DNA of 25,869 nucleotides from Aphodosoma sp051870875 (GCA_051870875.1 JBJECG010000052.1:1-25869), one strand, 5' to 3'. Positions 15,464-23,335 are shown, numbered from the stretch's first letter. The notes: generated from the sequence alone by a model not told the origin. Numbers and translations are program-made.

Positions 15464-15943
15464 TTAACCTGCACCGGCAAACTGCCGGATACCTATCTCG
15501 TTCAGCCATTTCTGCACGTCGAACGACGGGCATGCCTTGGCCGCCACTTCGCGGTGTCCGATGATCCGCACGTCCGGGAAACGGCGGTGGAAGTCCCGCA
15601 CATATTCCGCCATCGCCTTGCGCTGAGCCGCAGTTCTCGTATCTTTCGGCGTCCTGCCGTCTTTGGCACAACCGCCGGCATATACTATGTGACGGCTGAC
15701 GGAGTTGTAGCTTTTCGCGCCGTTGGTTATCTCCCACGGGTCGACATTCGCATCTTCGTTGTTACCGACAAGGCGTTCCACTGTACCGTCAAGATGTACC
15801 ATATCGGTATACCCCACCTGCTTCCAGCCACGCCCGCCCTTACATACAGGGCCGGTGTGCCAGCGTCGTATCTCATCGGATGTCACCTCACGTCCTTCGG
15901 GCGTGGCTGTGCAGTGGATAATCAGGTATCGGATTCCAGACAT
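15464..15943 (-). CDS. T7-lysozyme-type N-acetylmuramoyl-L-alanine amidase (phage endolysin-like)
   Basis: The 159-residue protein starts MSGIRYLIIHCTATPEG; a TTG five codons upstream is less likely. It is an Amidase_2 domain from end to end: the zinc ligands are the His of LIIHCTATPEG, the His of IIGHREVAAKACPSFDV and the Cys of KACPSFDV, and WHTGPVCKGGRGWKQVGY supplies the substrate-side Tyr. It has no signal peptide, as expected for an endolysin released by a holin. It cleaves the MurNAc to L-Ala bond. It lies 20 nt after the 106-aa gene and 23 nt before the coiled-coil gene, forming a tight cassette. Stand-alone copies with this context are common in Bacteroides genomes and derive from phages. 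Confidence 0.9.
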   Translation of the reverse strand: MSGIRYLIIHCTATPEGREVTSDEIRRWHTGPVCKGGRGWKQVGYTDMVHLDGTVERLVGNNEDANVDPWEITNGAKSYNSVSRHIVYAGGCAKDGRTPKDTRTAAQRKAMAEYVRDFHRRFPDVRIIGHREVAAKACPSFDVQKWLNEIGIRQFAGAG

Positions 15944-15963
15944 CCTTTTTTTGAGCAAAAGGA

Positions 15964-16284
15964 TTATCCGTTGTCGGAAACTGCACCATTTTTAATATAA
16001 TGGGCGACTACCATGCCCCGAATAGTTTTGTACTTGCCTTTAGATGCTTTGAAACGTTCCTCCCATCCGGCTTTCTTGACGGGATCGGCAAGATCGGCCA
16101 AAGCCGACTCGGTGGCAACCTTGAATTTGTTCTGCGCAGCAATCTGCGTTTCGCTGAACGGTCCGAGATACGGTTTACTGCGCCATGCGTAGATATTTCC
16201 AAAACGGTTGGAAAATACGATGTCTTCTTGTCTGGCAAGTTTTCCACTCATGCCGGTAACAAGTGAATTGGATTTGATTTTCAT
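15964..16284 (-). CDS. Conserved small basic protein, first gene of the lysis-like cassette
   Basis: The 106-residue protein starts MKIKSNSLVTGMSGKLARQ and ends ...HYIKNGAVSDNG. Its N-terminal half looks beta-rich (VTGMSGKLARQEDIVFSN, GNIYAWRSKPYLGP) and the second half helical (AAQNKFKVATESALADLADP, WEERFKASKGKYKTIRGM). The GMSGKL start and the later segment QNKFKVA resemble small proteins, some DNA-binding-like, that precede amidases in Bacteroides phage-related islands, but I cannot name the family. It has no signal peptide or membrane helix. A -7 box at 16407-16414 drives it with a leader of about 115 nt. Confidence 0.6.
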   Translation of the reverse strand: MKIKSNSLVTGMSGKLARQEDIVFSNRFGNIYAWRSKPYLGPFSETQIAAQNKFKVATESALADLADPVKKAGWEERFKASKGKYKTIRGMVVAHYIKNGAVSDNG

Positions 16285-16406
16285 AATGGTTTGTCTGTGT
16301 TTGTGCCTTTACCCAAAGTAATGAGAGTATCGGCGGGTCAATAAAAATGGTTAACAATAAAAAGCGCGCTTAATATTACTTTTAGTTTCATCTCTAAAAG
16401 CGAGTG

Positions 16407-16414
16407 CAAAGGTA
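16407..16414 (-). promoter_or_regulatory. -7 element of the lysis-like cassette
   Basis: The minus strand reads TACCTTTG, followed by GC. A recognisable -33 TTTG is not present at 19-21 nt, so activity may depend on an activator. The first gene starts about 120 nt downstream. Confidence 0.55.
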
Positions 16415-16455
16415 GAACAAATGAGGCATCCCAGTAATGGTTTTACAACCGATAA

Positions 16456-16575
16456 GCGAAATTCAGGAAGTCAATTGAGGAATTACAGCGATTTGACGAT
16501 AGTTTGCGGGAATTGTCGGTGGTTGACCTGGAAGATAGAAAAGAGCAGATGAAACAGGACAAAAGTCTTGGGTGA
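16456..16575 (+). other. Possible remnant coding fragment
   Basis: Between a TAA at 16453 and a TGA ending at 16575 the frame encodes about 39 residues, including SIEELQRFDDSLRELSVVD and LEDRKEQMKQDKSLG. The charged helical composition looks like the C-terminus of a real protein, but there is no ATG, so it may be the end of a broken gene. A second frame, 16421-16549, overlaps it from an ATG and is less protein-like. Confidence 0.25.
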
Positions 16576-16709
16576 TTAAACTTTTTGTTTTATATTTGCA
16601 GCCGAAAACAGCACATTCAAAAACGATTGGTTTATGCAGATAATCCATCCGATAAACACGACAAGACACCTTAGATTTGCAGCGACAAACGAGGATTAAA
16701 CAGGAAACG

Positions 16710-16717
16710 TACCTTTG
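16710..16717 (+). promoter_or_regulatory. -7 element of the HTH gene
   Basis: TACCTTTG lies 30 nt before the start at 16748. No -33 TTTG is seen at the right distance. Confidence 0.5.
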
Positions 16718-16747
16718 TAACGAAGTTAAACCCTTAAAGGATAAAAT

Positions 16748-16933
16748 ATGAAAGCGATGTACAAAAATGAACTGGCCCGAGCCGCAGGGGTATCATCGGA
16801 CACATTCCGCCGATGGTTATCGGCATCACGCAATGAACTCGAAGCACTTGGAGTGTCGCCAAATGCAAAATTGCTGAATCCGGCAGCAGTACGCTATCTT
16901 TGCGAGAAATTTGTAATAGAGTTTGACGAGTGA
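16748..16933 (+). CDS. Small helix-turn-helix protein diverging from the lysis-like cassette
   Basis: The 61-residue product has an HTH-like N-terminus: YKNELARAAGVSSDTFRRWL (about 5-24) fits helix-turn-recognition helix, followed by ELEALGVSPNAKLLNP and AVRYLCEKFVIEFDE, a helical end. ATG 16748 was chosen; ATG 16757 (MYKNEL) is an alternative. Similar short HTH proteins are often found next to amidase cassettes in Bacteroides genomes. It could repress or time the divergent operon, for example through the palindrome at 16362-16371, but that is inference. A branched terminator follows. Confidence 0.7.
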   Translation: MKAMYKNELARAAGVSSDTFRRWLSASRNELEALGVSPNAKLLNPAAVRYLCEKFVIEFDE

Positions 16934-16991
16934 GCCAAACTCCGACCAAGCCGAGAGACGGATGCAAACTAAATTTCCGTCCCACAAAAAC

Positions 16992-17049
16992 AAAACCCGA
17001 CCGCCACAGGGACAAAAATCAAATCCTGTCCGGATGGAGATCGGGTTTT
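16992..17049 (+). terminator. Rho-independent terminator after the HTH gene
   Basis: AAAACCCGA (16992-17000) pairs with TCGGGTTTT (17041-17049), with an inner stem ACAGG (17006-17010) to CCTGT (17025-17029). A T-run ends the plus strand, and the reverse direction also has T-rich sequence, so it may work both ways. It argues against a gene reading through here. Confidence 0.75.
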
Positions 17050-17065
17050 TCATGTATCAAGAGCG

Positions 17066-17314
17066 ATGACAAGAGAGTCCAGAAAGACAAAGAAGTCCAG
17101 CAGCATACAGACAAAGGCTATTACCAAGGATGCAGATATGCCTGGATACAAAATTTACGTATGGAATACATACCGCAAATTCCATATCACCAACAACCAG
17201 TGGCACAAGGATGATATTCTGACCGGGTCGTCAGTCAACGGCCTTGCCGGGGCTGCCCAACGGCGCGAAGCGAACAATGCAGAGCAGCGAAGGAAAGCAG
17301 AGCAAGACGGATGA
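17066..17314 (+). CDS. Doubtful small ORF, basic protein
   Basis: An ATG frame of 82 codons starts MTRESRKTKKSSSIQTKAI, contains MPGYKIYVWNTYRKFHITNN and ends AEQRRKAEQDG. It has no recognised domain, no promoter of its own and begins right after a strong terminator. It may be a small gene of the phage-derived island or chance. The rest of 16934-17548 holds three hairpins and no other credible gene. Confidence 0.25.
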   Translation: MTRESRKTKKSSSIQTKAITKDADMPGYKIYVWNTYRKFHITNNQWHKDDILTGSSVNGLAGAAQRREANNAEQRRKAEQDG

Positions 17315-17393
17315 AAATCTTATGACGCGGTACAAGAGAGTGACGGGCACGATAAAAACGGGTTGTACAGCCGTGAAAGTTCGGGCTGCGACC

Positions 17394-17420
17394 GAAAAGA
17401 GCCGCTTACAAAGCGGCTCT
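17394..17420 (-). terminator. Second terminator of the folP-nitrilase transcript
   Basis: A 10-bp perfect stem, AGAGCCGCTT (17398-17407) with 17411-17420, and a 3-nt loop are followed on the minus strand by TTTT (17397-17394). It is the stronger of two tandem hairpins beyond the nitrilase gene. Confidence 0.75.
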
Positions 17421-17477
17421 ATGTGTTCAACTCCAACAACTAATAAAGAAGAACAAGAGAAAAACAACGGACGAGGA

Positions 17478-17518
17478 ACAACGCACTGCATACTGGAAAA
17501 AACGATGCGGTGCGTTGT
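17478..17518 (-). terminator. Hairpin just downstream of the nitrilase gene
   Basis: Fourteen nt at 17478-17491 pair with 17505-17518 with a single G-U. It begins 30 nt after the nitrilase stop. It lacks an immediate T-run on the minus strand, so it may stabilise the 3' end while 17394-17420 terminates. Confidence 0.55.
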
Positions 17519-17548
17519 CGTCTTTATAGCTGCACGGTGCCGAACGGG

Positions 17549-18322
17549 TCAGAGGCTGACGGTGAAGCGGTCGGCGGACTGCCAGAACGGAAGACGGTGG
17601 CGGACCTTGTCGAGATAAGCCATGTCGATGTCGAACGAGCGTGTACCGGCTTCCCATTCGCCAAACGATGCGAGAAGTTTGCCACGAGGATCGAGAGCGA
17701 CGGAATGTCCGTTGTGCTGTACGCTATAACTGTCGGTACCAATGGCATTTACGGCACAGACATAGGACTGGTTTTCCATAGCCCGTGCCACGGTGAGGAT
17801 GTCCCATGCTTCGATGCGGTCTTTGGGCCAGTTGGCGGTATAAAGCAAGACATCGTAATCGAAGCCTGTAGTGTTGCGACTCCAGACAGGGAACCGGAGA
17901 TCGAAACAGATGAGCAGACGGAATTTCACGCCGCGGAACATGACATCAAGGTGTCTGTTGCCAGGAGTAAAGAATTTCCGCTCATCGCCGATGAAGAGAT
18001 GACGTTTGTCGGCAAAACTAATTTCGCCATCGGGGCAGCAGAAGAAACCCCGGTTGTATGACCGGCCGGAGTCAGATGCCATGAATGACGAAGCTACAGC
18101 AAACCCGCCTTCTTCCGCCCACCGTTTCACACACCGGACGGCCTCGCCGTCAGTATTTTCAGCCAATTCAGGCTTATCGACACAAAATCCGGTAGAAAAC
18201 ATTTCGGGCAAAAGCACCAAATCGGTTTTTCCGTACAGATTGCGCAACACATCATCAAAACGGCGGAGGTTTGCGTCCTTATCGCCCCAATGTATTTCCT
18301 GTTGTACCAATGTAATGTTCAT
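17549..18322 (-). CDS. Nitrilase-family amidohydrolase (omega-amidase, YafV/Nit2-like)
   Basis: The 257-residue protein carries the nitrilase triad: Glu40 (LVLLPEMFSTGF), Lys106 (DKRHLF) and Cys139 (LLICFDLRFPVW). FSTGF after the glutamate and DLRFP after the cysteine are typical of the YafV/Nit2 group, which hydrolyses alpha-ketoglutaramate or alpha-ketosuccinamate to the keto acid and ammonia, cleaning up after glutamine transaminases. No signal peptide is present, so it is cytosolic. It lies 38 nt after folP on the same strand with no promoter between, so cotranscription is likely. The exact substrate is inferred from the group. Confidence 0.88.
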   Translation of the reverse strand: MNITLVQQEIHWGDKDANLRRFDDVLRNLYGKTDLVLLPEMFSTGFCVDKPELAENTDGEAVRCVKRWAEEGGFAVASSFMASDSGRSYNRGFFCCPDGEISFADKRHLFIGDERKFFTPGNRHLDVMFRGVKFRLLICFDLRFPVWSRNTTGFDYDVLLYTANWPKDRIEAWDILTVARAMENQSYVCAVNAIGTDSYSVQHNGHSVALDPRGKLLASFGEWEAGTRSFDIDMAYLDKVRHRLPFWQSADRFTVSL

Positions 18323-18360
18323 AACTGCATATATTTTTCAGCAACTGTCAAACCAGCTCC

Positions 18361-19215
18361 TTATTTTTCAGATTCGCCTTTCATCAGGCGGTACAGCCTG
18401 ACGGTTTCGACTGCCTGACGGACATCGTGCACCCTCAGGATGTTTGCTCCACGCTCGAGTGCAAAGGCGTTAAGTACAGTAGTGCCGTTGAGCGAGTCTT
18501 CGGGCGTGATGTCAAGAGCCTTATAAATCATCGATTTCCGAGACACCCCCACCAGCAGCGGGGCATTGAACACCTCGAAAAGCGGGAGTTCCCGTATCAG
18601 TTCATAATTCTGCTCCAGAGTTTTGGCAAACCCGTACCCGGGATCTATGATTATTTCCTTTGAGAATCCGGCATTGCGCAACGTTTCGATTTTTCCGGCA
18701 AAGAAGCGCAGTACGTCAGGAACAAAGTCAGCGTATACGGTCATGGACTGCATTGTACGCGGATTTCCACGCGAGTGCATAAGTATGTATGGGACCTGCA
18801 AGTCGACAATGGCAGGGAGCATGCCGTCATCGAGGCTGAATGCGGAGATGTCGTTGATTATGTCTGCGCCATAGTCATTGACGGCAATGCGCGCCACACT
18901 ACCTCTGAATGTATCGACCGAGACGGGTATGTGGGGACAAACTCTGCGTATGACCTCAAGAGCGACTGCCACCCGGCGGATTTCTTCCCGCTCACTGACC
19001 ATGCCGGCTCCAGGGCGGGAAGAATAGCCACCAACATCGAGCATGTCGGCACCGGCAGCAACTGCATCCGCCACGGTACGCTCCAACTCAGAAGCCGATG
19101 TATTTCTGCTGCCAGCAAAGAAAGAATCGGGAGTGGAATTGACAATCGCCATCACTTTAGGTGTCGAGGTGTCAATTATTTTCCCGTCAGCAACAATAAA
19201 TTTACTATAGTTCAC
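18361..19215 (-). CDS. folP: Dihydropteroate synthase
   Basis: FolP condenses p-aminobenzoate with the pterin pyrophosphate to make dihydropteroate, in folate synthesis; it is the target of sulfonamides. The 284-residue protein has the family motifs in order: MAIVNSTPDSFFAG (22-35), DMLDVGGYSSRPGA, SVDTFRG, DIINDISAF, the pterin-site DPGYGFAKT and GVSRKSM, ending with RVHDVRQAVETV. Length is normal. It is the first gene of a two-gene transcript with the nitrilase and is divergent from gldJ; a promoter lies at 19274-19304. Confidence 0.97.
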   Translation of the reverse strand: MNYSKFIVADGKIIDTSTPKVMAIVNSTPDSFFAGSRNTSASELERTVADAVAAGADMLDVGGYSSRPGAGMVSEREEIRRVAVALEVIRRVCPHIPVSVDTFRGSVARIAVNDYGADIINDISAFSLDDGMLPAIVDLQVPYILMHSRGNPRTMQSMTVYADFVPDVLRFFAGKIETLRNAGFSKEIIIDPGYGFAKTLEQNYELIRELPLFEVFNAPLLVGVSRKSMIYKALDITPEDSLNGTTVLNAFALERGANILRVHDVRQAVETVRLYRLMKGESEK

Positions 19216-19273
19216 GTTGATAATACAGAATTACAAGTTCCACGCGAAAGGCAAAGCTATTGGAACAGCGATG

Positions 19274-19304
19274 CAAAAGTAATGAAAATATCCGGTATGG
19301 CAAT
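19274..19304 (-). promoter_or_regulatory. folP promoter
   Basis: On the minus strand ATTG (19304-19301) is followed after 19 nt by TACTTTTG (19281-19274), one mismatch from the -33/-7 consensus. The start site near 19266 leaves about 50 nt of leader. Confidence 0.6.
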
Positions 19305-19420
19305 AGACAGGTCTGCCATAAAAAATATCGGGAAAAGAGCTGCCAATTCAAGGAAAAATGGTATATTTGCAGTCGAATTTTGTGCAATCCCTTGCAACCG
19401 CTTGGCATGCAGGCGGGGTT

Positions 19421-19428
19421 TATATTTG
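19421..19428 (+). promoter_or_regulatory. Candidate -7 element for the gldJ-like gene
   Basis: TATATTTG lies 52 nt before the start at 19481. A second TATATTTG is at 19362-19369. Neither has a clear -33 TTTG, so which one is used is open. Confidence 0.4.
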
Positions 19429-19480
19429 ACAAAACGCAAACAACCAGCAGATTAACATCTATAACAAACCATAGTAAACT

Positions 19481-21028
19481 ATGAAATCAACAATCAAAAT
19501 TGCTACATTTTGCTGCATTGCCGCAGTATTTATGATGGCAGGGTGCAATAGATCCAAGGAATATTCGAAGAAAACGGGGTGGATCTACAACAATCCTGAG
19601 CAAGGTTTTTTCAGTTTGACGACCGCCTACCACGGCAAATGCCCCAACGGCATGGTTTACGTGCCTGTAGCCACATCAATACGCGGACGTAACGATGAGA
19701 TGGTATCGGCAGCGGAAAACAACGACAAGAAGCGTGTTGCCGCCTCTGGTTTCTACATGGACATTTATGAAATAACCAATGAGAACTGGCGTGAATATTT
19801 TGCATGGATGGAAGGTGTTTTCCGCCATGATCCGCGCCAAGTGGTGCTGGCACTTCCGGACGAATCGGTATGGCGAGGCGAGCTTGCCTACAACGAGCCG
19901 TACGTGCGCGACTACTACACACATGTAGCATTCAACAACTATCCTGTAGTCGGAGTGTCGTGGAGGCAGGCCACAGCCTATTGTTCGTGGAGAACGGACC
20001 GTATCAACGAAAACGAGCTGATACGTCGTGGCATACTTCCGTACAAGTCATTGGCAACCATCAACCAGCAGTTGGTTGACACAGAAACTCCGTCAGACTC
20101 TGCCTTCAAATACTTTTTCACTACGACACATGCCCGTGCCTATGTAACCAATCTTAACCTCAATCCGGACGAGGCAGGTGACGAGACGTATTTCGAGCCG
20201 AACATGCGTTTTGACATCAACGGAGATGACGAAATAGACGAAGGAGAATGGCGTGTGGCACTTGACGGTGTACTATATGACGCAGAATGCCGTCTTCCGA
20301 CAGAGGCAGAATGGGAGTACGCAGCATACGGGCTGGTGACTTCAGACGGATCATACAAACAAACCAACAGATACCCTTGGGAAGGGGATCAGCTGCGCGA
20401 GTTCCACAACAAGAAAGAGAGGGGCAAGTTCTATGCCAACTTCCTGCGCGGACGCGGAGACCCTATAGGCATCCAAATAAACGGAACACTGACCGTACCG
20501 GTAAACTTCTTCCAGCCGAATGCGTTCGGTCTGTATAACATGGCAGGCAACGTAAACGAGTGGGTAAGGGACGTGTATCGTGCAGATGTGTCGAACGTGG
20601 ATGAAATCAACCCTTACCGCGGCAATGAATTCGAGTCAGATTCGGTATATGCCGATAACATGCTAACCAAGCACTTTGCATATCTGCAACCTGAGCAACG
20701 AGATTCGATGAAGAAAGTGCTGATAGCAGAACGCGGAATCATCAAAACCGGAGGAGACTACAGAGACTTCAAGGACGGAGACAAGCAGTCATCGTTAGCC
20801 GATTCGGTACTTATCTATAAGGAAATGACACCTATAGAGCAAGCCAATATGATTTCGAACACCGCCAGGGTATATAAAGGCGGCGGTTGGAATGACAGGG
20901 TAATCTGGCTCAATCCGGCAAACAGACGATGTCTCGAAGAGACCCGCAGCCGTAAAGACATAGGTTTCAGATGCGTGATGAGCGCGGTGGGCGGATATGA
21001 GCATTCACGCGAACTCAACAGACAATAA
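19481..21028 (+). CDS. gldJ: GldJ-like SUMF1-fold lipoprotein
   Basis: The 515-residue protein starts MKSTIKIATFCCIAAVFMMAGC, a lipoprotein signal with the acylated Cys at 22. The SUMF1/formylglycine-generating-enzyme fold is seen in FYMDIYEITNENWREY, YPVVGVSWRQATAYCSWR, CRLPTEAEWEYAA, GLYNMAGNVNEWVRDVY and the final IGFRCVMSA. KTGWIYNNPEQGFF after the lipid site and the ALPDESVWRGELAYNEPYV segment fit GldJ better than GldK/PorK. GldJ and GldK are outer-membrane-associated lipoproteins of gliding and T9SS machinery; the enzyme activity is lost. The gene stands alone, without gldKLMN beside it, and ends at a terminator at 21069-21104. T9SS-like tails on two proteins in this window fit the presence of such a system. 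Confidence 0.72.
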   Translation: MKSTIKIATFCCIAAVFMMAGCNRSKEYSKKTGWIYNNPEQGFFSLTTAYHGKCPNGMVYVPVATSIRGRNDEMVSAAENNDKKRVAASGFYMDIYEITNENWREYFAWMEGVFRHDPRQVVLALPDESVWRGELAYNEPYVRDYYTHVAFNNYPVVGVSWRQATAYCSWRTDRINENELIRRGILPYKSLATINQQLVDTETPSDSAFKYFFTTTHARAYVTNLNLNPDEAGDETYFEPNMRFDINGDDEIDEGEWRVALDGVLYDAECRLPTEAEWEYAAYGLVTSDGSYKQTNRYPWEGDQLREFHNKKERGKFYANFLRGRGDPIGIQINGTLTVPVNFFQPNAFGLYNMAGNVNEWVRDVYRADVSNVDEINPYRGNEFESDSVYADNMLTKHFAYLQPEQRDSMKKVLIAERGIIKTGGDYRDFKDGDKQSSLADSVLIYKEMTPIEQANMISNTARVYKGGGWNDRVIWLNPANRRCLEETRSRKDIGFRCVMSAVGGYEHSRELNRQ

Positions 21029-21068
21029 GCTGTCAGGAATCCATAACCACCAAACGCAATACAGTCAG

Positions 21069-21104
21069 AAAAGCACTTAACTTTATATGGGTTAGTGCTT
21101 TTTT
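21069..21104 (+). terminator. Terminator after the gldJ-like gene
   Basis: GCACTTAAC and GTTAGTGC form a stem with one bulged T, followed by six Ts ending at 21104. It separates gldJ from asnS. Confidence 0.75.
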
Positions 21105-21155
21105 GCTACGTTGCGACAACAATACAACAAAGCAATAAAACTTAAACCGGCCAAT

Positions 21156-22562
21156 ATGAACAAAATAAAAAGGACAGTCATAGCAGACGCTCTCAAACGC
21201 AAAGATTACGGAGCGGAAATCAACATCAAGGGTTGGGTACGTACCCGGAGAGGCAACAAAAATGTCAGTTTCATAGCACTTAACGACGGTTCTTGCATCC
21301 ATAATATACAGATAGTTGCAGACATCGCCAAGTTTGAAGATGAAACGCTCAAACAGATCACAACAGGGGCCTGCCTATCCGTCACCGGCAAGCTTGTGGA
21401 ATCTATGGGACAAGGACAATCGGTAGAAATACAAGCCGAGGAGATAGAGGTGTACGGAACAGCTGATCCAATGACCTATCCGCTCCAGAAAAAAGGCCAT
21501 ACCCTCGAATTTCTTAGGGACATAGCCTACCTCCGCCCACGGACAAATACATTCGGTGCCATATTCCGCATCCGGCACAACATGGCTATGGCCATACACA
21601 CCTATTTTCACGAACGCGGCTACTTTTACTTCCACACTCCGCTCATTACCGCATCGGACTGCGAAGGAGCAGGCCAGATGTTCCAAGTGACCACCCAAAA
21701 TCTCTACAATCTGAAAAAGAATGACGATGGCAAGATAGACTATTCGGATGACTTTTTCGGCAAACAGACATCACTCACCGTATCGGGCCAGCTGGAAGGA
21801 GAACTCGCAGCTTTGGCACTTGGAAAGATCTACACATTCGGGCCTACGTTCCGTGCAGAAAACTCAAATACCCCCCGTCACTTGGCCGAGTTCTGGATGA
21901 TAGAACCGGAGGTTGCATTCAACGAAATAGAAGAGAACATGGATCTTGCCCAGGACTTCATCCAATATTGCGTGCGCTGGGCCCTTGAAAAATGTACAGA
22001 TGATATAGAGTTTCTGTGCAAAATGTATGACAAGGAACTTATAAACCGTCTACGTTTTGTGACAGAAAACGATTTCCAACGTCTGACATATACCGAAGGT
22101 ATAGAAATACTTGAGGCGGCAGTAAAATCCGGACACAAATTTGAATTTCCGGTCAGCTGGGGAGTTGACCTGCAGTCGGAACACGAACGCTATTTAGTAG
22201 AAGAGCATTTCCGTCGTCCTGTAATTGTGACCGACTATCCGAAGGATATAAAATCATTCTACATGAAACAAAATGATGACGGCAAGACCGTTCGTGGTAT
22301 GGATGTACTGTTTCCAAAAATAGGTGAAATAATCGGAGGGTCGCAACGTGAAGAAGATTACGACAAACTCTGCACGCGAGCCAAAGAGATGGGAGTTCCT
22401 GACAAAGACATCTGGTGGTATCTCGATACCCGCCGTTTCGGGACCGCCCCACACTCAGGGTTCGGTTTGGGTTTTGAACGTCTCATGCTTTTCGTCACAG
22501 GCATGCAGAACATACGTGATGTAATTCCATTTCCACGTACTCCAAACAACTGTGAATTCTAA
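21156..22562 (+). CDS. asnS: Asparaginyl-tRNA synthetase
   Basis: AsnS charges tRNA-Asn with asparagine. The 468-residue class II enzyme starts MNKIKRTVIADALKRKDYG; an upstream in-frame start at 21111 falls in the leader and adds 15 unrelated residues. The N-terminal OB fold (about 17-105, INIKGWVRTRRGNKNVSFIAL) binds the anticodon. The catalytic core shows motif 2 FRAENSNTPRHLAEFWMIE and motif 3 GLGFERLMLF, and the last residues FPRTPNNCEF are typical of AsnS rather than AspS. Length is normal. It stands as its own unit between two hairpins. Confidence 0.97.
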   Translation: MNKIKRTVIADALKRKDYGAEINIKGWVRTRRGNKNVSFIALNDGSCIHNIQIVADIAKFEDETLKQITTGACLSVTGKLVESMGQGQSVEIQAEEIEVYGTADPMTYPLQKKGHTLEFLRDIAYLRPRTNTFGAIFRIRHNMAMAIHTYFHERGYFYFHTPLITASDCEGAGQMFQVTTQNLYNLKKNDDGKIDYSDDFFGKQTSLTVSGQLEGELAALALGKIYTFGPTFRAENSNTPRHLAEFWMIEPEVAFNEIEENMDLAQDFIQYCVRWALEKCTDDIEFLCKMYDKELINRLRFVTENDFQRLTYTEGIEILEAAVKSGHKFEFPVSWGVDLQSEHERYLVEEHFRRPVIVTDYPKDIKSFYMKQNDDGKTVRGMDVLFPKIGEIIGGSQREEDYDKLCTRAKEMGVPDKDIWWYLDTRRFGTAPHSGFGLGFERLMLFVTGMQNIRDVIPFPRTPNNCEF

Positions 22563-22586
22563 CTGCAGGCAAACATTGTAAATATG

Positions 22587-22616
22587 ACTGTATAAATTTT
22601 TCTATATTTATACAGT
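22587..22616 (+). terminator. AT-rich hairpin after asnS
   Basis: ACTGTATAAA (22587-22596) is perfectly complementary to TTTATACAGT (22607-22616), with a 10-nt loop. There is no T-run after it, so it is a possible but not classic terminator, 24 nt after the asnS stop. Confidence 0.4.
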
Positions 22617-22700
22617 ATAGATTGGGATAGAAAACAAAAACCAATCAAGTGAAAATAAATACACTTTATATGTGCTATTAACAACAGATTCGCTACGTTA

Positions 22701-22792
22701 GATTACTGGATTTACGCTCGTTGGGACGGGTGGTCACGCTCCTTGGCGCTGACCATTACCCGACCGATGAGTTTAAAAGCGTAAAATAATCT
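22701..22792. repeat. 92-nt near-continuous hairpin (imperfect palindrome)
   Basis: Nested arms can fold into one long stem: AGATTA (22701-22706) with TAATCT (22787-22792), TTTACGCT (22712-22719) with AGCGTAAA (22778-22785), then a GC-rich arm CTCGTTGG...CGGGT pairing with CCCGACCGATGAG, and GTGGTCA with TGACCAT near the apex. It lies in the gap between asnS and a dead transposase and contains no gene. Function unknown: terminator, RNA or mobile-element end are all possible. Confidence 0.6.
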
Positions 22793-22817
22793 GCGATATA
22801 TTTTGATTCTCCACGGC

Positions 22818-23335
22818 TTATCGAATAACAGTTTTCTTATTTCGATGTCTTATGAATTTAAGATACTTGTAATTACGTGGAAGAGTTTCTTCGTTTGACT
22901 CCCAGAATTTCTCACTCACATCGGGCTGGATCGGAACAAGATGCTTGACAGACTTGAGTTTTTGCATCGGAGTCTTGCCGTTCAGTGAGGAATGAGGTCG
23001 TTTCTTATTGTAGAACTCCTGCCATTCCATAGCCATCACATTCAAATCAAGTGTCTTGTCCGACAAATCTATAAGATTCCAAAACTCCGTCTTATCAGTC
23101 TGCTGAGACCTTTCAACTTTGCCATTCAGATGCGGAGTCCTTGGTTTGATTGGTCTGAATTTGATAAAATGGTCATGCAGTTCATACTGGAAGTCCTAAT
23201 TGAAAAATTCTGTTCCCCAATCGGTTTGTATCCACTGAACGGGAAAATGAAAGGTGTTCAGTATCTCTCCTAAAAATGAATTGTACTTTCCGCTTTTTTA
23301 TTTGGGATATTGGAAAATCATTTCTCTCATAATGA
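22818..23335 (-). pseudogene. Decayed IS481/IS3-type transposase, C-terminal part
   Basis: Conceptual translation across the minus strand gives the rve integrase core: FHFPVQWIQTDWGTEFFN with the second catalytic Asp, then HFIKFRPIKPRTPHLNGKVE with the catalytic Glu, then WQEFYNKKRPHSSLNGKTPM and a tail KFWESNEETLPRNYKYLKF. The reading frame carries an in-frame TAG at 23198-23196 and a TAA further upstream, and the N-terminal half with the first Asp is absent. It is therefore dead. The fragment directly abuts the stop codon of the permease gene, so the efflux operon was joined to it by an old insertion or deletion. Confidence 0.85.

Larger units (their letters stand above)
16285..16747. promoter_or_regulatory. 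Divergent control region between the lysis-like cassette and the HTH gene
   Basis: The leader of the cassette contains the 10-bp perfect palindrome AAGCGCGCTT (16362-16371), a possible operator. Further right are two candidate plus-strand -7 boxes, TATATTTG at 16591-16598 and TAGATTTG at 16672-16679, besides the better one at 16710. No established gene lies in this gap; a 40-codon scrap at 16456-16575 is listed separately. Confidence 0.4.

Noticed and set aside
16930..17214. 94-codon frame overlapping the HTH gene stop
   Set aside because: It starts at GTG, runs straight through a strong terminator, and its composition is not protein-like.
18775..19455. 226-codon plus-strand frame opposite folP
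   Set aside because: Antisense to conserved folP motifs and to its promoter.
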